This document shows positions 7,991 through 17,361 of a stretch of 22,842 nt of DNA, in pieces. Each line of letters begins with the position of its first letter. The first letter of the stretch is position 1. The stretch spans positions 1-22,842 of the forward strand of contig JADGIZ010000145.1 in the NCBI GenBank assembly GCA_027604665.1, given 5' to 3'. This DNA comes from Polyrhizophydium stewartii (lineage: Eukaryota > Chytridiomycota > Chytridiomycetes > Rhizophydiales). The notes under the pieces were generated by a model. That model was not told the origin of the DNA. It saw nothing but the letters and a program-made list of their open reading frames with translations, and did not search any database. Position numbers and translations under genes: made by a program.

Positions 7991-10900
7991 ATGCACTCGC
8001 TGTGGGGCGGCGGCCGCCGCGTCGACGGCGATGCGTCCGATGCGCCGGCGCATCCGCGCACCGCGGCCGAACAGGCAAGACGGTCGCCACTCGCATCCGG
8101 CGCTTCGCTGCCTCGCTCTGCCGGCTCGAGCTCGCCGAGCTCCCCAACATCCCCGCAGGCGCAGCGGCCGACTCGTCTGGGCTCGTCGCTGTTTGGCGGC
8201 ATCTCGTCGCCGTCGCTGCGAGATCCACCTGCGAGCGATGCTGCCGCTACTACGCCGCGCACAGCCGCCGACGCCGTGCGCCATGCGCGGCTCGGCACCG
8301 ACACTGACGTGCGGAGCATCTCCAGCGAGGCAAGCGGCACCGGCAGCACGGCGCCGGCAGCGCCGTCCGCAAAGGCGACCAGCGGCGGACTGTTCTCGCC
8401 AACAAAGTCGACAGAGTCTCTCGGTCCTGCGTTGGCGACAGTGAGCCCGGTGCGCCGTTCGCTCTTCAACCTCAACATCGGTGCCAGGCGGTACTCGCAC
8501 CAGCAGCTGCCGCCCGAGTCCACATCGGGCATCCGCGGCGCGTCGCATGCTGTCAACTCGTCAAGCATCAGCATCGCGTCGTCAACAACATCATCGCACG
8601 CGCCGGCCGCGCCAACGTCCGCAACGGTAGTCTTGCCCATGTCGCCCTCGCCAGGTACCTCAGGTACGACGCCCATGTCGGCCGCAACGCCCGAGATCTG
8701 GAGCCAAAGCATGTCGGGCCGCCGCGACTTCACCACGATCGCGCGCGATGAGCTGCTGCGATCAACGCCCGTCGACGTACGCAAGCTCAACTCGCTGCAG
8801 CGCGCCGTCTTCAACGGCAACAAGAAAGCACTCGTCGAGCTCCTCCAGCAGCGCAAGCGCAGCGTCGACAAGCGCGACTCGGTCCACCGGGTCACGGCCC
8901 TGCAGCTCGCCGCCGAGCTCGGCAAGACCGACATGGCCCGCTTCCTGCTCGGCATGCAGGGGAACACGTCAGGCAAGCGAGCCGACCCCAACCTCGCCGA
9001 CGACGAGGGCCGATCGCCCTTGATTCTTGTGAGCATAAATCGCAACAGCTGAGCCTCGACGAGGGGCAGAGAGTCTGACCCATCTGCCCGCAGGCCGCAG
9101 CGCACGGCCACGGCAGTACAATCAAGGCGCTCCTTGGCGCCGGTGCGCTCATCGACCACCGCGACAACCTGGGGTGTACGGCGCTGCACTACGCGGTTGC
9201 GGCCAATAGTCTCGAAGCGCTCGATATGCTGCTCTCGCACGGCGCCAACATGGACTTTGTCGATCGTGTGCGTTGGCCTGCTCGTGTGAGCGGGCTGGTG
9301 GACTTGCAATACGTCGCTGACGCATCAGCCGCAGTCGGGCGACTCGCTACTGCACCATGCCATCCGGTTCGGCCATCGCGAGATCGCGCAGCGGCTGATC
9401 AAGCGCGGGCACTCGCCGACGATCCAGAACACAACGCAAATGTGGGACAGAGCGTGGCCTGACTGCTCACTCCATATCCGCGCTAACAGCCCGTGGCTTG
9501 GATGCGTGACGCAGGACACCCATGCATTTTGCTGCCAAGCGAGGGCTTGCGCCGATCGTCATATCGCTCTTCCAGCGTGGGGCGGATCCGACTGCAGTCG
9601 ATGGCAGTGGCCGGACGCCACTCGAATACGTGCCTGACGAGTTCGAAGACGTCGCCGATATCCTCAAACAGCAGGCCACGGCGTTTGCGCAGCGCCAGAA
9701 GCGGCAAGCAGACACGACCAAAACCACCCCAACGCGCGGAACAAGCCCGACGCCATCGTCGCCAAACCCGAGGACGGCGGCGCTGTCGCCCATGTCGGGC
9801 AAGCCGGATCTACCATCGAGTCCGCGCAACTCGACCGGTGGTGCGACACAAGGCGCCGATCGATTCTCACGCAGCTCGACGAGCGACAACAGCCGGAGCA
9901 ATGACAGCGACCCCAACAGCTTCGATGACGACGACGAGTGCGAAGGCAATCAGAGCAAAGTGCCAGATGTTGTCGAACCGAGCACCGCAGAAACGAATAC
10001 CGAGTCACTCGCACCGGCAGTCGTCCTCAGAGTATGCATCTCGCCTTGGAACGTAACTGTGTGCGGTCTGCTCACCAACTTCCTGGACGCCAGACTCCTG
10101 GCTCAGCGACCGTCCAAAAGACGCAAACTGCCGAAGGCAATGGCCGAGCAAGTCCAAGTGGCGAGCGCAGCCTGATCGAGACCATCTCTCACAGGCGGCG
10201 TTCCACATCATCCTTGAACTCGCGGCGCTCCTCGCTGTCTGGTCCGGACGAGATTCACCGTGCGCGAAGCAACAGTGTGAGTGTTCCCCACTTCATTTCA
10301 TCTGGTCATCACGGCCGATCACTGATCCATTCCCCAGTCGCTCCTTCCGAGCAGCTCGCCGGATCCATCGCGCGCGCAGCAGAGGGTTCGTGTCTCATTG
10401 GCGATACCCGTGATGAATGCATCGCTACAAACGCTGACACGGTGCTGCGGGCAGATGTCATACACTAGCGCCAAAGCGTCCGCTGATCCGCACCACACGA
10501 TCAAGGAGTCGGATGAGGAGCACGATGGCCGCGCCAACACCGAGTTCCGGCGGCGCGAGAGCTCCAACAACCTCAAAATCGGCGTGTTGTCGACCGCACT
10601 CAAGAGCCGCAGCTCGTCGCCCGCCATCAACGCCCGCAGCACCTCTTCCGTTTCGCTCTTTGGGCAGCCCAACATTGCACGCGCCGGTTCTCCCGCCTCG
10701 CCGCGGCGCAAGGAAAGCGAGATGCGCAAGGCGACATCGAGCAGCTCGATCGGACGGTCGGATGGATCGGATCCGCTCGACTTTGGCACCGAGGACAACG
10801 TCGACTCGATGCTGTTCTCCGGGCAGGCGAGTCCCGCTGTGCGCAGCAACAAAAGCCCAGAGCCCACCCGTTCGCGGCGGCAATCATCGCTCCGCAACCT

Positions 10901-13900
10901 GAGCCCAAGCCCCGATGCCCAGCGTCGCGCCAGCTTGAGCCCAACGACTGCGGACAAGACGCCAGAGACCAAGAAGCCCGACGGTCCAGCGCATACTCGG
11001 CCGCCCGGTCTGACCATCAACCGCAACGCCTTCGCATCCGACGAGCCGCTTGTGCCGCTGACGGCGACGGCGCGCTCTGCATCGACGAACCTCCCGACGA
11101 TGCCCAACGCCCTCTCGAGCAGCATATCCAGCGTCATCCGGGGGCTCGGCGCCGCATTCAGCAACTCGTCCGTTATAGATACTGTGCAGAAGACCATCGG
11201 CCTTGCTCCAGCCGTCAGTGCCTCGGCCGTGCTTCCCTTTGACGGCGGCAAGGCAGGCTTTAACCAAGACGATGCACGCACGCCGCGGCGTCCTTCCATG
11301 GCATCTCAGTCGGACGACATGCTCTCGCACTCTGCATCCCGCTTGCGGGGCCAGCCTCTCAGCATCGATGTGACGCCAGGCCAGATGCCACGCGCGCAGA
11401 GCGAGATGCAGCGCTCTGGATCCACGCCCATCATGGAGAGTGCAAGACATGCATCCGACGGCGACGGTTGGATGGAGCGCGTACATCCGCAGCGCTCGAC
11501 GACGCCAGCCCGCATCACGATTCCCAGGGCCATCTCGCATCAGGGATCGCAAGCGTCGGTGTCGAGCAGCCAGGCCATTTTGGCCTCGCCGGCTCGCAAC
11601 ATCGACGTGACGCTCATCACCGACCAGCTCGAGCGCATCGCCACGCGCGTGCCAGATGACTCGGAGCTCGTCCCGATCCTCAGCGCGCTCTCCAGCGTGG
11701 CCAATAGCCTGCGCGAGGCACAGACATGGCCGAGCGCAGCCACGCAGCGGGTGCGCCAGGGCGTCGAGGCGCAGGTCGAGTCCATGGCAAAGGAGCTCGC
11801 CGATCTGCGCACCGAACTCGGTCGCTCGCGGGACGCATGTGCAACGCTCGAGCAAGAGTGCACGCTGCAGCGCAAGATCATTGCAAAGCGCGACGGCCAG
11901 ATCCAAGCGCTCAACCAGCAGCTGAAGACAGCCATCGAGAGCGAGTCCGAGCCCTCGCGCGAGTCGTGCAGCAGGTGCAGCCGCATGGACGACTCAGCAA
12001 AGCTCGCCGTCAGCCCCGAGGTCATCAAGTTTTACGAGAACGAGGTGCGCCTGCTGAGCCAACAGATCGACGAGGAGCGCCGCCTGCGCGGGATCCAAGA
12101 GTCTGATCAGGAGCGGCTACTCCAGCGCATCGGTGAGCTGGAGGGGCGGCTTGCGCAGCTTCAAGCGACTCCAGGGCCGGCCAGCGACGGCGCCGGGGGT
12201 CAGGAACTTCCGGACGAGTATGAGAAGCTTCTTGTATCGAGCCGAGACGCATGCGCTGCGCTGCAGCGCGAGCTGGACGCTGCAAACGCCCGCATCGCGT
12301 CGCTCGAAGTCGAGATGCAGGAGTGCGACCGCCAGATGCTCGCGCTTGACGACGAGCTGCAGGCACAAGAGAAGCACTACGCCGACTTGGAGAGCGACCA
12401 CAATGCGCTCAAGCAATCCTCGCTGGCTGAGACTGAACGGCAGCGTCAGACGGAGGCGAAGCACGCTGCCGAGTTGAGCAAAGAGCGGGCGCGCGCCACG
12501 GATCTGGAGGGCAAGCTTGCTGAACTGACAGCGTGCGCCGAGGCTGCTCGCGAGGAGATTGTCGCGCTGCAGTCGCAACTCGAGGCTCATGCTTCCGCGG
12601 CTGATGAGCGAAGCGATGCACTCGCGGATCTTACTGCGAAGCACCGCACCGAGATCGAGAAGCTGGAGCGTGCGCATGCCGAGCAGATCAAGGGCCAGGA
12701 GAGCCGCATCGACGAGGAGATTGCTTTGCGCGTGCAGAAGCAAGTTGCCTCGGATGTCGCGGCTGTTGAGCAGCGGCACGCAGATGAGCTTTCCAAGGAG
12801 CGCCGCAAGCACGCGGCAGAACTAGTCGCGCTCCAACGCCGACACAGGGCCGAGATTGACGAAGTTGCTGTGAAGCACTCAGCCGAAGTCGACGCACTCG
12901 CCAAGGATCACGCGGCTCAGATGCATTCTGCTGCCGAGCGCCACGCCGACGAGGTGTGCAAGATAGCCGAAAAGCACGCAGTCGAAACCGAGGAGCTGCG
13001 CAGAGCACTGCTGGAGAAGAGCGAGGAGGCGGACAAGGCAGAGCCGATCGAGGTTCTGCGCAAAATCAGCGAGCCCCGCTTGGCGCTGTCGCGCTCAACC
13101 GAGTCGTTGAACATCGCCGAAGGTCGAGCTTCGGCGGCATCTCACGTCTCTTCGCTGCAAGCGCCGTTCTCACAGATCCACGGGCTGCTGCATCAGATCA
13201 AGGAACTTGGCGCGCAGCTCGAGGAAGCCTATGGCGAGCTCGAGAAGGTGCGCAAAGAGCGCGATGGTCTGTCCCGCGACCTGCGCCAGGCGAAACGTGG
13301 CACAAGCTCCGACATCGAGTGGATGCAGGAGACGCTCGACAAGCAAGAGTCGTCGCTCTCCCATCACATCCGCCTGCTGCAGACCATGATCAGCAACGCG
13401 CTGGCCGATGCAGCGAACGCACGCCAGCCCCCGTCGAACCGACCAAGCGCCGCGCGCAAGTCCACCGGCGATCATGACTCGTCGCCGATCCAGATTGCGC
13501 TGCAGCCGTTCTCTCTGGCAATCGAAGCAGGCATCAACGAGCTCGACTATGCCGCGCAGCTGTTCTCCTTGCTCATGGAGCGCCATGCGACCGTGAACGG
13601 AGACCTGCAGTCTCGGATTGACGCACTCAGCGTCGAAGCAGAGGCGCTGCGGGATAAGGCGAACCAGCTCGGCGAGATGCACGCCGCGGCTGAGTCACGA
13701 GTCAAGTTTGCCCACGACGAGCTCGAGGACTTCAAGGTTCAGAGCGCTCGCCAGGTCGACGCGCTGCGCAAGCAGATCGACAAGCACGAGCAGCACGTCT
13801 CCGACCTGCAGCGCAAGCTCGAAAAGAGCCAGGAGTCTGTCGGCAGGCTCGAGAGCGAGATGGCGGAGCAGGCCATGGAGAGCAACAACTGCATCGTCGA

Positions 13901-16900
13901 TCTGCGGCAGGCGGTGGCCGGCGCTCAGCAGGATCTGGCCAGCGAACGCGCAGAGCACGAACAGAGTCGCCTTGCGTTGGCCGAGGCCCGCGGGCAGCTC
14001 GAGACCAAGACGGCGTCGTTTAAGAACGAATGTGGCCTGCTCGAGGCGCAGATCACCGACAAGGGGCGGCAGCTGGCTGCAGCTCTTGCGTCGCTGGACA
14101 GCATGGGCGTTGCGCAGACAGAGCGCGACCGCATGTACCGCCAGCAGCTTGAAGCTGCACAGCACGAGCTCACAGAGCAGATTGCGCAGTGCACCGAGCT
14201 CAAGCGGCGCCTCGACCGGCTCGTCGCCCTGCAGGCGGCCTGGGAGCAAGACAAGGCCGATCTTGTGGAGCTTCAAGCGGCCAACGTCGCCCTTGAGCGT
14301 CGCGTCGTCGCACTCGAAGCGTCGTCGACTGTGGACTCCGCGCGCATGACAGAGTCGCTCGCGCTGGCGCAGAGCGAAGCTGAGCTGTCGCGACAAGACG
14401 TAGACAGGCTTCGCGCCGAAACTGCATCTCTCCGTGAGTCTGCTCGCGCCAAGGACGCGCAGATTCAAGAGCTGCTCGGGCAAGTCGAGCGTCTCGACGG
14501 CACCAAGGCTGCGCTAGAGCGACAGCTGCATGTCGCGGGCGAGCAAGCACGCACCGCCGAAGATCGCAGCAAAGCAATTCGTGCGGCGGCTGCAAACACG
14601 ATCGAGATGCTCGAGTCGATCACATTCACGGTCAGCGAGTCGATCTCGGTGTGGACCTCGACTCTCAAAACCCGCCACGTGCCAAAGAACGTGCTGCTTG
14701 ATGTCAAAGACACGTCTCCAGAGAACGTCACCGTGGCGCTTAGCCGGGGCAAGAGTCTGTGGGGCAAGGCGCTGCACGATCTTGCCGAGCGCCTTGCCGA
14801 CCTAGTTACGGACTGCGAGGCAAACATCTCGTCCGTCGACGTGCTTTCGGTCGAGACGTCAAAATCTGACTTGACGATGGAGCCGGCGCTGCTCGAGGCT
14901 GCACGCACGATGCTTGCGACACAGCGCGAGTGCTTCACGCAAACGCGCGATTTGGCGCTCGGCATCAGCAAGTTTGCGCAGGATGTTGCGCAGCTGCTTG
15001 GCGTGCACACCGATGGCGTGCGGGAACTCATGCAAGCCAGCCTCGCTCGCAGCTCCGAGCAGGCGGCCAAGGCATCTGCGGACCTCGAGAAGCGCCTTGC
15101 CGCGGCCGAATCGGCGTTGGCGCAGGCCAAGAAGACAGAACCAGCGGCTCCTGTTATCACGGTCTCCCATCCAGATGCAAGCGGCAGCCGGAGACCAAAC
15201 GTTCCCAGCAAGCTCAGCATCGATACGTCGGCATTTCATGTTTGTAGCGAGCCCGACGTCGACCGCGACCGCATCAGCGACATCGAATCCATCTCCCCTG
15301 GCGACACCGTGACCGCCCAATTCCGCGAGCGGCTCGAGGCAATGGAGAAGACGGTCGCCGACTACGAAGAGACGATCAAAGAGCAGAAGCATACGCTCGC
15401 CGAGATGGAGGAGCTCAACACGAACCTCGAGCTCAAGATGTCGCCGCTAAGCGAGGAAGTTGCCAACGCGAACCTGCGCATACTCGAGCTCCAGTCGCAG
15501 ATCGAGAAGCTGGCGCGCGAAAAACAGGAGCAGGCGGCGGATTTCGCCAGGCTGCAGGCCGGCATGAACGCGGGTCTCGCACCCATGCAACTCGTCCGCG
15601 ACAAACTCGCATCGCCCACGATCGCGACCGGCAACTTGGATGCGTCCAGTCAGCAACAGCAGCTCAAGTCTGAGCTTCAGCGGGCACAACAGCAGCTCGC
15701 GGAGACAACGACCAGGCTTGAGGAGATGCAATGCGAGCTGCAGAGCAAGGCTGCGCAAATGCAGCGGATGAAGGTGCAACTCCGCGACGCGCAAGAGAAG
15801 CACGAAGCCGAGTCGCAGGAGCTGCGGGATCGAAACTCGTCTCTCAATGCAGACATCAAGCGACTCTCGGACTCGTGCTCTCGCGCGGCCGACCAGGCGT
15901 CCCAGGCGAGACGCACTGCGGGCGAGCTTGAGACCCAGCTCGAAGAAGCCAGGCAGACGCACGCGGGGCTCAAAGCCGAGATAAAGCGACTACAGCAGCT
16001 CAAGCGCAGTCAGGCCGACGAACTGCAACTGCAGATTGACGAAGAGCGCCAACGAGCGAACGATCTGCAGCAACGGCTCGCCGCCGAGTCACGCGAAGCC
16101 GTTCGGCGGGCCGAGTCGGCGAGGAGCGAAGCCGCCGATCTGCAAAAGAGCCTCGATACCGAGCGCGATGCGGCCAACCAGCTTCGGCAGCGGGTCGCAA
16201 ATGAGGCGCGCGAGGCAGCACGCCGACTTGACGATGCGCAGCGCGAACACGCCAGCCGGACCGCGCAGCTGGAAGAGCATATCCAAAAGCTTGAGAGCGA
16301 TGCCGATGTCCTCCGCGACAGGGTCTCTGAGCTGCAGCGCCAGTCGCAGGCGCTGGAAGCCAAGCTGCGCTCCAAAGAATCCAGCATTCAGCAGCTCGGC
16401 CACGAGCTCGCAGCCTTGCGCGACGAGAAGATGCAGAGCGAGTCGGCCGAGTCGACTATGCTGACACAGATCCACAAGCTGTCTGCTGAGCGCAATCGGC
16501 TTGTCAAGGATCTACAAGCGCAGGGCCGCCAGGTTGTTCTCTTGACAGAGCGCATTGCATCGCTCGAGCAGGATCTGGCCGGGGCAGTGGCAGCAACGGC
16601 GGCAACGGCGGCCCCCTCGATCCCGGCATCAGTTCGCCCAAGCTCTCCAGTTCATTCTGCAGATCCCGCGCTCATGGCGCAGTTGCGGCCCGGCTCGATG
16701 GCGGCCGATGCAAGCCTTCAGATTGCGCTGGCTCGGGTCAAGTCGACCGAGTCACAGCTGCGCGACGAGCGCGGGCGACGCCAAGCGCTCGAGGCCGAGT
16801 CGCGCAGCCTGATCCAGGAGTACGAGGCCGCGCTCGAGCAGTTCCGAGTCGAGCAGCGGCGGCTCGAAGACGAGCTCTCTGCGCTCAGAGCCGGGCTGCG

Positions 16901-17234
16901 TGGTGCAGAGCGGCGGGCGGAGGCGTGCTCGACCCGCGATGGGCAGGGTGCCAAGCGGATCGCCGAGCTCGAGAGCATTGTCAAGCAGCTGCGCGCAAGC
17001 GCCAGGGCGGCCGAGCAGCGGCATGCGGACCAGGAGCGGCGGCTCAAGGAGGACTTTGATAGAAGAGTCATCAAGGCCGTCAAGCGGATCGACTCGCATG
17101 CCGGCACGCGGGCCGAGGTCGAGACTTGCCGGTTCCGATCCGAGAAATCGCTGCGGCGAGCCTACGAGCAGCAGATCACCGCAATGCGCGATGAGATTGC
17201 GTGCCTGCGGCGCGAGCTGGCGCGGTCGAGCTGA
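7991..17234 (+). CDS. Giant ankyrin-repeat and coiled-coil protein, six exons (about 2971 aa)
   Basis: Exons are 7991-9028, 9094-9267, 9335-9441, 9515-10031, 10094-10276 and 10338-17234 (8916 nt, phases 0,0,2,0,0). Every junction restores the ankyrin or linker frame. The N-terminal 260 residues are Ser/Thr/Pro-rich and probably disordered. Seven ankyrin repeats occupy about 265-492, e.g. NLGCTALHYAVAANSLEALD and MTPMHFAAKRGLAP. A Ser/Arg-rich linker follows to about 1140. Coiled coil then runs to the C-terminus, broken near 1581-1621, 1705-1748, 2271-2331 and 2753-2808. A helical but non-heptad island lies at about 2088-2248, and an exact 11-residue repeat at 1486-1562. I recognise no named family; the layout suggests a scaffold or cytoskeletal tether. 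An in-frame ATG at 7937 would overlap LRRC34 codons and was not chosen. A second gene starting at ATG 10413 or 10455 is the main alternative model. Confidence 0.68.
10032..10093 (+). other. Intron joining the ankyrin part to the linker (62 bp)
   Basis: The donor GTATGC follows AGA (10029-10031) and the acceptor CAG ends at 10093, both phase 0. Splicing shifts the frame of the ankyrin exon, which otherwise stops at 10175, into the Ser/Arg-rich frame that leads to the coiled coil. It is one of two introns that make this a single gene. Confidence 0.65.
10277..10337 (+). other. Intron joining the linker to the coiled-coil exon (61 bp)
   Basis: The GTGAGT donor at 10277 follows AGT; a CTGAT branch-like site (10322-10326) and TTCCCCAG (ending 10337) form a strong 3' end. 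Phase 0 on both sides places the linker exactly in the frame of the 6.9 kb coiled-coil exon. Confidence 0.7.
10386..10454 (+). other. Possible 69 bp intron, in frame and stop-free
   Basis: GTTCGT at 10386, a GCTGACAC branch-like site and GCGGGCAG ending at 10454 would splice AGG to ATG, phase 0. The segment is 23 codons without a stop, so the reading frame is the same whether it is removed or kept. Removal would shorten the protein to 2948 residues. The donor is weaker than most here. Confidence 0.4.
12774..13004 (+). repeat. Seven tandem 11-residue (hendecad) coiled-coil units with His at position 2
   Basis: Within the giant coiled-coil gene the translation divides into seven consecutive 11-mers with no gaps: RHADELSKERR, KHAAELVALQR, RHRAEIDEVAV, KHSAEVDALAK, DHAAQMHSAAE, RHADEVCKIAE, KHAVETEELRR. 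Position 2 is always His, position 5 Glu or Gln, and position 6 mostly aliphatic. Two more matching units (KHRTEIEKLER, AHAEQIKGQES) lie about 23 residues upstream. An 11-residue period places the same position on one face of a nearly straight helix. Confidence 0.8.
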
Positions 17235-17361
17235 GGCGGAGAGTCAATGAAGATGAGGGCGCTGCTTGTGCGGCTGCCGCTTGCTTTTGGCTGAGTCCCG
17301 ATGCCGATGCGGCCGCCGCAACGTGCCGGGGTGCTCGCCCGATGCCGGGCCTTTGCCCACA

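Noticed and set aside
7594..9309. 571-codon minus-strand open frame over the first ankyrin exons
   Set aside because: Only its last part (7956-7832) carries LRRC34-like sequence. Upstream it is the antisense of the Ser-rich and ankyrin coding exon and has no family features.
10398..17234. Coiled-coil protein as a separate gene starting near 10398
   Set aside because: The frame there begins with TTG, and two consensus phase-0 introns connect it to the ankyrin exons with no sign of a gene boundary. Kept only as the alternative model.
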